From: Salinibius halmophilus
GTDB lineage: Bacteria > Pseudomonadota > Gammaproteobacteria > Pseudomonadales > Natronospirillaceae
Length of the DNA: 64,000 nucleotides
Direction of reading: 5' to 3'
Assembly (NCBI RefSeq): GCF_003577475.1
Contig: NZ_QPEP01000002.1
Span: 244,516-308,515, forward strand
Positions 45,187-54,187 of this stretch are shown here, one piece after another. The notes below the pieces were generated by a model. That model worked only from the letters and a program-made list of their open reading frames with translations. It searched no databases and had not been told where the DNA came from. A program made the position numbers and the translations under genes. Position 1 is the stretch's first letter; each line of letters opens with the position of its first letter.

Positions 45187-46361
45187 CGCACTAGATAGCG
45201 CTCAGCCCATTGGCTCTCTAGTACTTCTACCCAGCTTGCATGGGGCTCAAGCAAGGTTGCGCTCAACTCTTCTGATGTCAGCGCTGCTGGGCCTACTTCA
45301 ATATTGTTGAACGCTTGCTTAGTCGCGGCATCCAAGTCAGCAACATTTAGCACAGTTGGGTCCCCCCAATATTGTGTATCGGCTTTGCGCGCTTGGGCTT
45401 GTGGTGAAATCAAGAAGTTGGCAACCACTTGCGCGCCAGCCTCACTCTGAGCGTTAAAAGGAATCGCGACAAAGTGCGTATTGCCTATGGTACCGCCTTG
45501 GTGAATGTAGCTGCGTACCGACTCGGGCAGTTCGCCATTGTTCACCGCTGTTTGTGCATCGTTTGGGTTGAAGCTTAACGATAACAACAGTTCACCGTCA
45601 TTAAGCATTTGCTTCATTTGTGGCGCATTAGCAGGAAACGCTTCGCCACCTCGCCACAAGTGTGGATGTAGCGCATCTAGGTACTGCCAAACTGGCGCCA
45701 AAACTTGTTCGGTGTCTACTTGCGAAGCCGGCTGTTGCAAAACACTGGTATCGGCTAAGGTCTCGTAGGCAACTTGCTTCAGAAAGGTGGTGCCATAAAA
45801 GTTTGGCGGTTGTGGATAGCTCACACGTCCAGGGTTTGCTTCGGCAAAGGCTAACAACTGCGCCATTGATGTTGGCGGTTCACTAACGAACTCTGAATCA
45901 TATTGAAATACCAACTGCGCCATACCCCAAGGCAGCTCGTATCCGTCGGTTGGTACCGAAAAATCAATGGTCAACGTGGCTTTGTTCTGCAAATCGAGCA
46001 AGCTATAGTGCGGTACCTCTTCCGCCCATGGTCCATGCAACAGGTCGTTGGCTTTTGCATTGGCGAAGTTTTCGCCATTTATCCACATCAGATCAATGCT
46101 GCCTTGTGCACCGGTGGCCTTTTCACTTAACAAACGGCTGATGCTATCGGCAATATCACCAACTTTCACATGCACCAATTCAATGTCATACTGTGCTTCA
46201 ACCTGCTCACCGACCCAATCAATGTATTCATTGATCAATGGTGAACCGCCCCAAGCATTAAAATAGACGGTTTGCCCTTTCGCCGCGTCTAATGTTTCTT
46301 GCCATTGTGCACCTGCCAATGTTGCAGTGGCCAAACCTGCTGCAGCAATCCAATTTTTCAT
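45183..46361 (-). CDS. ynjB: ABC transporter substrate-binding protein YnjB
   Basis: The 392-residue periplasmic protein has a signal peptide (MKNWIAAAGLATATLAGA) and then KGQTVYFNAWGGSPLINEYIDW, which closely matches E. coli YnjB. Also typical are DLMWINGENF, FSVPTDGYELPWG and VSYPQPPNFYGTTFL. It delivers the ligand to YnjCD. The first gene of the operon, it is divergent from the azoreductase gene. The ligand is unknown. Confidence 0.9.
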   Translation of the reverse strand: MKNWIAAAGLATATLAGAQWQETLDAAKGQTVYFNAWGGSPLINEYIDWVGEQVEAQYDIELVHVKVGDIADSISRLLSEKATGAQGSIDLMWINGENFANAKANDLLHGPWAEEVPHYSLLDLQNKATLTIDFSVPTDGYELPWGMAQLVFQYDSEFVSEPPTSMAQLLAFAEANPGRVSYPQPPNFYGTTFLKQVAYETLADTSVLQQPASQVDTEQVLAPVWQYLDALHPHLWRGGEAFPANAPQMKQMLNDGELLLSLSFNPNDAQTAVNNGELPESVRSYIHQGGTIGNTHFVAIPFNAQSEAGAQVVANFLISPQAQARKADTQYWGDPTVLNVADLDAATKQAFNNIEVGPAALTSEELSATLLEPHASWVEVLESQWAERYLVR

Positions 46362-46480
46362 CTTTGATCCTTTATCAAATATTTTGAATAAGTCTTTGAA
46401 AACGCTTTGCTATCAATGGCAAGCGAGCTACTTCATATTACGCACCGTAACAGAACACTTTGGAATACGGGAAAACATCT

Positions 46481-47077
46481 ATGAAAGTTTTATTTCTAAG
46501 CAATGGTATTTTTGGTGACAACTCTCAGTCGAACCGTTTAGCGCGCAGCATTATCGAAAAGCTGTCTGCTAAACACAGTGTAGAACTGATTGAGCGTGAC
46601 TTGGTAGCAAGTCAACTACCAATGCTGGATGCCACAGTTATTACTGCGCTCAACACACCTGCTGAAGAACGCTCAGCTGAACAAAACAGCATCGTTGAGT
46701 TGTCGGATACATTAATCGAAGAGCTGCGCAGTGCTGATGCGGTAGTACTATCATTGCCAATGTACAACTTTAGTATCCCTGCCCAGCTAAAAGCATGGGT
46801 TGACCTCGTAGCGCGTGCAGGTGTGACCTTCCAATACACCGAAAATGGCCCACAAGGCCTTTTAGCAGACAAACCTGTTTATGTTGCAACCGCTCGTGGT
46901 GGTTTCCACAAAGGTAACAGCACTGATGCGCAAACAAACTTTATCAACACCATTTTCCCATTCTTTGGGTTAACCAGTGTGCAGTTTGTTTATGCGGAAG
47001 GCTTGAACATCTCTGAAGAACACAAAGCAAAAGCGCTTGCCGAAGCTGATAAAGCCATCGACGAAGCGCTTGCATAA
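46481..47077 (+). CDS. azoR: FMN-dependent NADH-azoreductase / quinone reductase
   Basis: The protein is 198 residues from ATG at 46481 (MKVLFLSNGIFGDNSQSN). Flavodoxin-like fold with the FMN-binding LPMYNFSIPAQLKAWVDL and ARGGFHKGNS segments and TFQYTENGPQGLL matches the AzoR group. These enzymes reduce quinones and azo compounds with NAD(P)H by two electrons. It stands alone on the plus strand and is convergent with kefC, with a gap of 3 bases. Confidence 0.88.
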   Translation: MKVLFLSNGIFGDNSQSNRLARSIIEKLSAKHSVELIERDLVASQLPMLDATVITALNTPAEERSAEQNSIVELSDTLIEELRSADAVVLSLPMYNFSIPAQLKAWVDLVARAGVTFQYTENGPQGLLADKPVYVATARGGFHKGNSTDAQTNFINTIFPFFGLTSVQFVYAEGLNISEEHKAKALAEADKAIDEALA

Positions 47078-47080
47078 TGC

Positions 47081-48946
47081 TTATTGGGCCGGCTCACTAG
47101 GGGCTGGCTTATTGCGAGGCTGCTCAAATGAGTGATCGGTAAAATCACCCCTATGGTCACTGTCTTCTTTGAGCGTCTTCGAAAGCATTTCACGATGCTG
47201 ATGCGAGCGAGTGATATAACTTTGCTCGTCATCACGCATCGTCGCCATTTCAGCCAAAATGCCGTTGTCATAGTGCTTAAACAGCTGACCGGCCCGCCAA
47301 GCTTGATGTCCGCGCATGCCAAATTGTCGAAGTATGCCAACACTTAAATCGACCGCCGAAGAGTGCGTTTCACGAATCAGATTCTCTGGTGCGACTCCAG
47401 CTTTAATCAGGTCGTAGGCATGACCACGGTCGGTTGCCCGCACCATTATTTGCAAATGTGGAAAATGTTTTTGCACCGTTTTCACAATCGCTAGCGATCG
47501 CTCATTTTCCGATACTGTAATAACAATGGTCTTGGCTTCGTGGGCACCGGCTGAGTGCAAAATATCAGTGCGCCCGCCATCTCCATAGAACACCTTAAAA
47601 CCATACTTGCGCAGCCAGCGAATCTGGCTTGGGCTGTCATCCAGTACCGTAACCGGGATGTGGTTCGCCATCAGCATACGGCCAACAATTTGACCAAAAC
47701 GACCAAAACCAACGATTAATACAGGGTTGCCCTCATTGGTAGGCTCGGCGTGCTCTAGCTCGCCACTGTCAGCATCGTCATAGCGAAATCTTGGCATTAA
47801 TACGCGCTCGTAGACCAGCAAAATAAGTGGTGTGAGCAGCATAGATATTGCTACCGCAGCAATAAGAATTTCTGCCAGCTGCGGGGTTACTGCCTGAGCC
47901 GTTAGGGCATACCCCAACAACACAAAGGCAAACTCACCCCCCTGTGCGAGTGCCAAGGCAAACAAGGTACGTTCGCGAAAGCTTAACTTGGCACCAATAA
48001 ACCATAACAAGCCACCTTTGAGCAGCATCAAACCAAGTGCCAAACCAACAATTAATAATGGCTGCTCGATAATCAAGCCAAAGTTAATGCTCGCGCCAAC
48101 GGATATAAAGAACAGCCCAAGCAACAACCCTTTGAACGGTTCAATGTCCGACTCAATCTCATGGCGATACTCGTTTTCTGCCAATACGACGCCAGCAAGG
48201 AATGCCCCGAGCGCCGGTGACAGGCCAATTTTCTGCATCAGCAGCGCCACACCCACCACAATTAATAGTGCCAATGCCGTGAAGATTTCGGGAATGCGCG
48301 CTTTGGCAATAAAGTTAAAAACTGGCGGTGTTAAGAAATGACCAAATCCGACTAGGCCAACCACCACAGCCACCACGGCTGCTGCTTGTTGCCAACCGCT
48401 AAGACCGCCATCTGGTACTGCTGAGGCAACGCCTAACAGTGGAATTAAGGCGATAAACGGTATGACGATAATGTCTTGGAATAACAATACCGAAAATGCA
48501 TTCTGACCTGCTGGTTCATTTAGCCAGCCGCGCTCTTGCAACGACTGAATCACAATGGCGGTAGAAGACAATGACAACACCATGCCAATCACCAGTGCTG
48601 TTTGCCAAGACAAGCCAAATAACATGGCTATACCAATGAGTGCCAACCCTGTTGCAGCAACCTGCACGCCACCTAAGCCAAGTATGGGCCCTCGCATGTG
48701 CCATAACCGTTTGGGGTTAAGCTCCAAGCCAATCAGAAAGAGCATCATCACCACGCCAAACTCGGCGAAATGCAAAACATCCTGGTCGTTACCCACTAGA
48801 CCTAATAGCCATGGACCAATGAGCACCCCCGCACCCAAGTAGCCAAGCACCGAGCCAAAACCCAGATGGCGGGCTATGGGTACCGCCACTACTGCCGCCG
48901 ACAAATAAACAAAGGCGTCGGTCATTAACGAAGCTTCACCGGCCAT
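47081..48946 (-). CDS. kefC: glutathione-regulated potassium-efflux antiporter
   Basis: The protein is 621 residues from ATG at 48946, five bases after GGGAGGT; an upstream in-frame ATG at 48970 lacks this. A CPA2 membrane domain (GFGSVLGYLGAGVLIGPW, FLIGLELNPKRLW, about 12 helices) is followed by a cytoplasmic RCK_N domain with the Rossmann motif VGFGRFGQIVG. KefB and KefC are alike; I chose kefC for length and overall pattern. It exports potassium for proton on electrophile stress. The start overlaps kefG by 11 bases. Confidence 0.88.
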   Translation of the reverse strand: MAGEASLMTDAFVYLSAAVVAVPIARHLGFGSVLGYLGAGVLIGPWLLGLVGNDQDVLHFAEFGVVMMLFLIGLELNPKRLWHMRGPILGLGGVQVAATGLALIGIAMLFGLSWQTALVIGMVLSLSSTAIVIQSLQERGWLNEPAGQNAFSVLLFQDIIVIPFIALIPLLGVASAVPDGGLSGWQQAAAVVAVVVGLVGFGHFLTPPVFNFIAKARIPEIFTALALLIVVGVALLMQKIGLSPALGAFLAGVVLAENEYRHEIESDIEPFKGLLLGLFFISVGASINFGLIIEQPLLIVGLALGLMLLKGGLLWFIGAKLSFRERTLFALALAQGGEFAFVLLGYALTAQAVTPQLAEILIAAVAISMLLTPLILLVYERVLMPRFRYDDADSGELEHAEPTNEGNPVLIVGFGRFGQIVGRMLMANHIPVTVLDDSPSQIRWLRKYGFKVFYGDGGRTDILHSAGAHEAKTIVITVSENERSLAIVKTVQKHFPHLQIMVRATDRGHAYDLIKAGVAPENLIRETHSSAVDLSVGILRQFGMRGHQAWRAGQLFKHYDNGILAEMATMRDDEQSYITRSHQHREMLSKTLKEDSDHRGDFTDHSFEQPRNKPAPSEPAQ

Positions 48947-49535
48947 GTACCACCTCCCACTCTGGTTCAATGCTATTAATTGAGCTATCTGGTAGCCAGC
49001 CGGTTGCTAGATCAAACAGCAGCTTGCGGTATTGCTCCGCTACATAAAGATTTTCATTCGGATAATGCGCTAGCTTGTGCGCACCATTTACAATAAAAGG
49101 GGGTAAACATCGCATTTGGCACAGTTCAACGGCATGTTTAATAGGCAGTAGATAATCTACGGTTGGCCGGCGATGACGGCCATCTGGTGCATAAGATCTT
49201 TGCCCACCACCGGTCGATACTGCCGACAACCAAAGTTTGTCTTTCAACGCTTCGCCATTTGGCCCATACGCCCAATTATACGTGAGGACGGTATCCATCC
49301 ACTGTTTACCTAGCGCCGGCATGGCATACCAATACAAGGGGTGCTGAAACACAACAATGTCGTGTTGAGTCAGCAGAGATTGTTGCGCGTCGACATCAAT
49401 GACACCGTCTGGATAGTCTTCAGCGATATCAACAAGGGTGACAAACTCAAGTTGGCTGGCTACCTTGGCCAGCCGGCAGTTCACTCTCGACTCATCAAGT
49501 CTAGGGTGAGCCAGTATCAATAAAATGGACTTCAT
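48936..49535 (-). CDS. kefG: Kef system ancillary NAD(P)H oxidoreductase
   Basis: The protein is 199 residues from ATG at 49535 (MKSILLILAHPRLDES). Flavodoxin-like fold with FQHPLYWYAMPALGKQWMDTVL and STGGGQRSY matches KefF/KefG. It activates the KefB/KefC channel at the membrane and acts as a quinone reductase. The KefF versus KefG choice is uncertain. It overlaps kefC. Confidence 0.85.
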   Translation of the reverse strand: MKSILLILAHPRLDESRVNCRLAKVASQLEFVTLVDIAEDYPDGVIDVDAQQSLLTQHDIVVFQHPLYWYAMPALGKQWMDTVLTYNWAYGPNGEALKDKLWLSAVSTGGGQRSYAPDGRHRRPTVDYLLPIKHAVELCQMRCLPPFIVNGAHKLAHYPNENLYVAEQYRKLLFDLATGWLPDSSINSIEPEWEVVHGR

Positions 49536-49562
49536 AACAGGAACAGTTACCAAAATTGGTTG

Positions 49563-49590
49563 TATATAGAGCCTAGTGTACTTTTGTTAA
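49563..49590 (-). promoter_or_regulatory. promoter of kefG-kefC
   Basis: On the minus strand TTAACA (-35, 49585-49590) and TATATA (-10, 49563-49568) are 16 bases apart, about 20 bases upstream of the kefG start region. Confidence 0.6.
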
Positions 49591-49644
49591 TGGTTGAGCG
49601 CATTATTCTCTATTCGGTTTACAAGACGCCTTTCTTACCAGGTA

Positions 49645-49673
49645 AAAACAAAAAAGGGAGCCTAGGCTCCCTT
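49645..49673 (-). terminator. terminator of the sodium symporter gene
   Basis: The perfect palindrome AAGGGAGCCTAGGCTCCCTT is followed on the minus strand by TTTTGTTTTT. It lies 23 bases after the transporter stop. Confidence 0.92.
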
Positions 49674-49695
49674 AATCCACTCAAACAGTAGCTTG

Positions 49696-51120
49696 TTAGG
49701 CTTGTCGAGCGGCACCGGCTTTAACCTGTACAACAGACACCAAGGCGACAAATGCCACGGCGGCAACCAATGCCCATAACATAGGTACAGAAAGCGCTTT
49801 AAGCATGACAAAGGTTACACCTAGTGGTGCGACAAAGCGTGCTAGCGCGATCCAAATCATACGCACGGTATCGTTTGGAATTTGTGCAACGAGTGTCTCT
49901 TTGGTCAACACCCAAGCAGCAAATAGTGACAACAATACACCACCAAGTGGTAAGGTAACGTTAGAAGTCAGCTTGTCGAAGATGTCAAACATCGTCCACT
50001 CACCGATTGGTGTAAAGCCAGCCAACACATTAAAGCTGAAGACTGTCAACATACCCACAAGCCAAACAAAGAGGCCCACAACCAAGGTAGTTAATACCCG
50101 ATTTACGCCTTTACTTACAAAGAAGGCAACGATAGGTTCAAGAATTGAGATCGACGAGCTTAGTGCAGCAAACAACACTAATGCCATAAAGAAGGCACCA
50201 AAGAATGCGCTACCTGGCATTTCAGCAAACGCTAGCGGCAGCGATACGAACAACAACCCAGGGCCTTGCGACGCTTCCAAACCATTGCCAAAAATCAATG
50301 AGAAGATGGCCAAACCAGCAATAAGGGCTACCACAGTGTCGAGAACCGCCACGGTTACCGCAGTTTTCGCTAACGATGATTCAGATGACATGTAAGAGCC
50401 ATAAACAAAGATAGACCCCATACCCAGTGATAGCGTAAAGAAAGCATGGCCTAATGCTGCTAACCACCCCTCTAAGCTCAACTTAGACAGCTCGAATGAG
50501 AATAGGAAGCTGGCTGCGGCGCCAAAGTCGCCATTAATACCGGCGTAAATGGCCACCACAATGAGCATCACGAACAGCAATGGCAGCAGTACATTAACAC
50601 CACGCTCTAAGCCCTTATGAACCCCTAGGCCAATAATGAACATGGTCGCGGCCATAAATAGGGTGTGGTAGATGGTTAGGTTTACAGGACTAGCAAATAG
50701 ATTGCCAAGTTCGGCACCGGCAGCATCGGCATCGATACCCACCAAAGCACCGGTAGCAAAACGGATGAAATAGTGGATAGCCCAACCAGCAATAACGGAG
50801 TAGAAGCTAAGGATCAGAACACCAGTAAAGGCACCCATAATCCCTACCCCACCCCAAAGCGGCGTAGCACCGTTTTCTTTGGCAAGCTTGGTTACCCCAT
50901 CAACCGGCGATTTTCGAGATTTACGACCAAGTAACGACTCCGCCATGAACACCGGCACACCGATTAAGGCGATTGTTACGAGGTAAACGAGTACAAACGC
51001 ACCCCCACCATATTCGCCGGTAATGTATGGAAACTTCCAAAGATTACCAAGGCCAACGGCCGAGCCCACAGCTGCCAGGATAAAGGTCCATCGATGGGAC
51101 CAGATATTATTATTTTGCAT
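49696..51120 (-). CDS. sodium-dependent transporter, NSS (SNF) family
   Basis: The protein is 474 residues from ATG at 51120 (MQNNNIWSHRWTFI); an ATG at 51150 is also in frame. The NSS signature GSAVGLGNLWKFPYITGEYGGGAF is at the N-terminus and about 12 helices follow. These symporters take up amino acids or related compounds with sodium, which suits a marine lifestyle. Substrate not identifiable. Flanked by terminators, so monocistronic. Confidence 0.92.
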   Translation of the reverse strand: MQNNNIWSHRWTFILAAVGSAVGLGNLWKFPYITGEYGGGAFVLVYLVTIALIGVPVFMAESLLGRKSRKSPVDGVTKLAKENGATPLWGGVGIMGAFTGVLILSFYSVIAGWAIHYFIRFATGALVGIDADAAGAELGNLFASPVNLTIYHTLFMAATMFIIGLGVHKGLERGVNVLLPLLFVMLIVVAIYAGINGDFGAAASFLFSFELSKLSLEGWLAALGHAFFTLSLGMGSIFVYGSYMSSESSLAKTAVTVAVLDTVVALIAGLAIFSLIFGNGLEASQGPGLLFVSLPLAFAEMPGSAFFGAFFMALVLFAALSSSISILEPIVAFFVSKGVNRVLTTLVVGLFVWLVGMLTVFSFNVLAGFTPIGEWTMFDIFDKLTSNVTLPLGGVLLSLFAAWVLTKETLVAQIPNDTVRMIWIALARFVAPLGVTFVMLKALSVPMLWALVAAVAFVALVSVVQVKAGAARQA

Positions 51121-51282
51121 TTTTCCACTTCGATGTTTTATGAACGACAAATGAAGTGTAACGCAACAATGACAGGAAAATCGAGAACAGTGTTAACTTA
51201 TCTTTTTGGACATATTTCTGATATCGCTAATGCTAATAAACAGTGACGAGCTCGCGACTCGCCTTATTGGGCTTCTGTTTGA

Positions 51283-51501
51283 TTAAACTGGTCGAAACTC
51301 GTAACGCGCTGTCGACTTAGATTTCAGCTGATTGCAAGGTTTGCAGAAGTAGCTCACTGCACCACAAGCAGCAAGGCGCTCTAGTTCTGAATCACAGGTG
51401 TCGCAAAAGGCATGTTTACTGAAGAGGGTTTGGCAACTAGCACAGGCATAATTGCCATCTTGATATTCAAGCTCGGTTTTGCAGTCAGGGCACTGATTCA
51501 T
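51283..51501 (-). CDS. YfgJ-like double zinc-ribbon protein
   Basis: The 72-residue protein has four CxxC pairs (Cys4/7, 20/23, 33/36, 53/56) and the shared stretch ACGAVSYFC seen as ACGAVDYFC in E. coli YfgJ. It probably binds two zinc ions. Function of the family is unknown. It lies 70 bases after the TetR gene on the same strand. Confidence 0.85.
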   Translation of the reverse strand: MNQCPDCKTELEYQDGNYACASCQTLFSKHAFCDTCDSELERLAACGAVSYFCKPCNQLKSKSTARYEFRPV

Positions 51502-51571
51502 GCGATGTCTCCATACTTCAAAGGTCTGCTACGAAGCATACCCAAAGCAGAATAATCCGCCCTGACTCGCA

Positions 51572-52111
51572 TCAAGATTTTTGTGTTGCTTCAAGAAATA
51601 GATTCAAGGCATTTGAAATGGCATCATCGTTGCGATAGTTCGACAACACTTGCAGCGCTGCACCCTGCAGCATCATCAGAAGCATGAGCACTTCTTCATT
51701 TTGATTACCGCGCGCCTTTCCTAAAATGTGGTTTAGCCCTTCATCAACAGTTGGCCACGCGAGCTTTTGTAGTTTGGTGTCACTGCGACAGGCAAGTACC
51801 AGCTCCAAGAAAATAAAGTGATATTCACGCTGCTCTTTCTGTAGCGCAAAAAGCAGCTCGCGCAGCCTTGAAACCGGTTCCTCTGGCAGCTCAGACAATT
51901 CCATATTGGTGAGGATTTGTTTCAGCAACTCAGTATAAAGTGCTTGTTTACCCTCGGGAAAGTGATGGTGCAGCGCCCCTCGTGTCATGCCAGCACGCTC
52001 ACACAACATGGGTGATGTCACACCGGCATAACCATATTCAATTAATAGTTCAACAGCGGTATCTAACAGCTTGGTTCGAGTTTGTAGACTTCTTCTTTCG
52101 TGACCGTTCAT
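51572..52111 (-). CDS. TetR-family transcriptional regulator
   Basis: The protein is 179 residues from ATG at 52111 with GGAGG four bases upstream; an in-frame ATG at 52213 would add an unlikely extension. The N-terminal helix-turn-helix (AGVTSPMLCERAGMTRGALHHHF) is typical. The ligand domain has no recognisable specificity. No divergent target gene is adjacent; it may control itself or a distant gene. Confidence 0.88.
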   Translation of the reverse strand: MNGHERRSLQTRTKLLDTAVELLIEYGYAGVTSPMLCERAGMTRGALHHHFPEGKQALYTELLKQILTNMELSELPEEPVSRLRELLFALQKEQREYHFIFLELVLACRSDTKLQKLAWPTVDEGLNHILGKARGNQNEEVLMLLMMLQGAALQVLSNYRNDDAISNALNLFLEATQKS

Positions 52112-52254
52112 AGCACCTCCAAAACGCATATAATACCAAGTTATGGAAACAATCACTGGATATAAGGGTGAATTAAAACGGTTCAGTACAGTATTCGAAT
52201 CGATTATTTGCAAACAAACTGTAATTCATTTTTTACAGCAAAATACATGAATGA

Positions 52255-52264
52255 ATGAATTCAT
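52255..52264. promoter_or_regulatory. short palindrome upstream of the TetR gene
   Basis: ATGAATTCAT is a perfect 10-bp palindrome preceded by ATGAATGA repeats, about 145 bases upstream of the TetR start. It is a weak candidate for a regulator site; the distance argues for caution. Confidence 0.25.
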
Positions 52265-52324
52265 AATTTGTTACAAGATAAGCCTAGCCTCGACCTAGGT
52301 TTTAGCAAGTTCTTCCAGATATAC

Positions 52325-52343
52325 AGGCCTCGAAGTGAGGCCT
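52325..52343 (-). terminator. hairpin after the LysR gene
   Basis: AGGCCTC and GAGGCCT form a 7-bp stem with a five-base loop 6 bases after the LysR stop. There is no U tract, so it would be a weak or Rho-assisted terminator. Confidence 0.45.
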
Positions 52344-52348
52344 CACGC

Positions 52349-53233
52349 TCAAGACTGACTAATTTGCCAGTTTCGGAAAAACGACAGGGCGCTCTGTAGC
52401 GCTGGGGTCATGTGCTTATCTCTGTGATACACCAAAGACAATTGTCGATCTGGGAAGGCTTGCATCGGCAATTTCACCAAACAGTTTTGCGCTATCGCAT
52501 CCGCTACGGCAATCTCACTGAGCAATGACAAACCTAGATTAGCCCTTACCGCATTAATAATGGCTTCAGAGGTTTCAAGTGTTAGACAATGGCGCCAACT
52601 AGGCAGTTCTGGCGCTAGCAAGCGGTCAAACTGTTCACGACTACCAGAGCCAAACTCACGTAGAATCCAATCATTGTCGGCCAAATCTTCTGGTCCCACA
52701 TGAGAAAGCGTGGCCAAAGGGTGATCGGTTGCAGACACAACACACATGCGATCGGTGCGCCAAGGCTCAACGACAACTGACTCAGATGAAACCGACCCCT
52801 CAACTAAGGCAAAGTCGAGTTCAAAGTGTTCTATCGCATCCACTAATGCCGATGTATTGCGAATTGAAGCGGACAACCGCAACGATTGACCCCGAGCTGC
52901 TACCAGCATTTTTGGCAGCAAGTGATTACCAATGGTTACACTGGCACCAATGTTCAACGTCGACACGAGGTCTTCAGAATCAAACAGTGCTTCGACACTT
53001 TTTGCCCGAGTAATAATCTCGTCAGCCATCGGTAGGAGGGCTTGACCATTTGAGTTGAGCCGCAAGCGATTGCGTACACGATCGAATAGTGGTCGCCCTA
53101 AACCACCCTCAAGCGTGCGAAGCGCCATTGAGACCGCAGGTTTTGTAAGATGGAGAGCTTCCGCCGCGCCAGCGAGCGAGCCCTCATGCACAATCGCCAA
53201 AAAGACTTGCAACTGTCGCAGTGTGATATGCAT
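52349..53233 (-). CDS. LysR-family regulator, YeiE-like
   Basis: This 294-residue protein begins MHITLRQLQVFLAIVHEGSL with a standard winged helix and ends in a substrate-binding-like domain. The N-terminal pattern and REFGSGSREQFDRLL segment resemble YeiE/CysB-type LysR proteins. The inducer is unknown. It is divergent from the hydrolase at 53,478, with a 244-base spacer in which I see no strong operator. Confidence 0.85.
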   Translation of the reverse strand: MHITLRQLQVFLAIVHEGSLAGAAEALHLTKPAVSMALRTLEGGLGRPLFDRVRNRLRLNSNGQALLPMADEIITRAKSVEALFDSEDLVSTLNIGASVTIGNHLLPKMLVAARGQSLRLSASIRNTSALVDAIEHFELDFALVEGSVSSESVVVEPWRTDRMCVVSATDHPLATLSHVGPEDLADNDWILREFGSGSREQFDRLLAPELPSWRHCLTLETSEAIINAVRANLGLSLLSEIAVADAIAQNCLVKLPMQAFPDRQLSLVYHRDKHMTPALQSALSFFRNWQISQS

Positions 53234-53477
53234 TTAACCGCCCCTTTACTTTTTATTGTTAGCGTTCACCAAAGCTTAACTGATATGTTCTTTTTTGCAA
53301 AAGTCCAATTGCTAACAAGATCACAACTAATTACCATCAATCCACTGTAACCTAACATAAAGTTTGCGTGTGCCTGAGATTAATTCGCCACGCAAGGGAA
53401 CCAAAGCGCAACAGCTAGCGTGAAGTAGTAGGTTCTTCTAAGGATGGGCAAACAATAAAAATAAACATAGGTGACCC

Positions 53478-54095
53478 ATGCCACAAATTGTAAAGACGGG
53501 CGATGCTTCATCCCCGCTCATCATCTTCGCTCATGGTGCCGGCGCGGGCATGTACTCAGATTTCATGGAAGAAGTTAGTGCAAAGCTAGTGGAATTAAAC
53601 CTGCAAGTTCTGCGCTTCGAGTTTGATTACATGACAAAAATTAGAGAATCCGGTCGCAAGCGCCCACCAGAGCGCCTACCAAAATTGATTGAACAGTTTG
53701 AGCAAGTTATTCAAGACGCCGATAAAAAACCAAGCCTACTGGTAGGCAAGTCCATGGGCGGCCGGTTAGCAACGATGGTCGGCCGTACTCATAACATGCA
53801 ATCAGCGGTATTAGGCTATCCATTCCATGCGATAGGCCGCACCATTCAAGATGACCGGATTGCACACCTAAAGAGCGACGGCGCATCGGTTACGATCTTC
53901 CAAGGCAGCCTCGACAACATGGGGGCAAAAGAAGAAGTATCTGGTTTATCAGGCGAGTTGATCAACGTGGACATCCACTGGTTGGAAGCAGCGAATCACG
54001 ACCTAAAACCCCGAGCGACCACTAATCGAAGTCAATCCGATTATTTAAGCTGGGCGTGTCAAGAAATTGCCAAGTTAGCCTTCAAAGAACAGTAA
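53478..54095 (+). CDS. alpha/beta hydrolase, KANL3/Tex30-like
   Basis: This is a 205-residue cytoplasmic protein with an oxyanion HGAGAG near residue 19, nucleophile elbow GKSMGG (Ser92), an acidic residue in FQGSLDN and His in ANHDL. This matches the small KANL3/Tex30-type serine hydrolases found in many bacteria. Substrate unknown. The ribosome-binding site is AGGTGA. It is followed by a strong hairpin before the kinase gene. Confidence 0.85.
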   Translation: MPQIVKTGDASSPLIIFAHGAGAGMYSDFMEEVSAKLVELNLQVLRFEFDYMTKIRESGRKRPPERLPKLIEQFEQVIQDADKKPSLLVGKSMGGRLATMVGRTHNMQSAVLGYPFHAIGRTIQDDRIAHLKSDGASVTIFQGSLDNMGAKEEVSGLSGELINVDIHWLEAANHDLKPRATTNRSQSDYLSWACQEIAKLAFKEQ

Positions 54096-54130
54096 CAACA
54101 ATAAGCTAACTCAAATTGATAACTAGGCGA

Positions 54131-54171
54131 TAGGGTCGAGGCTAAGCTTGGGGTATCCTTAGCCGACCCTA
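54131..54171 (+). promoter_or_regulatory. long stem-loop before the sensor kinase gene
   Basis: TAGGGTC-GA-GGCTAA (54131-54145) pairs with TTAGCC-GACCCTA (54159-54171), 13 pairs with a two-base bulge and a 13-base loop. It ends 16 bases before the kinase ATG and there is no U tract. It may end the hydrolase message or hide the kinase start. Confidence 0.6.
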
Positions 54172-54187
54172 GCTAGCCGATTTGTTA

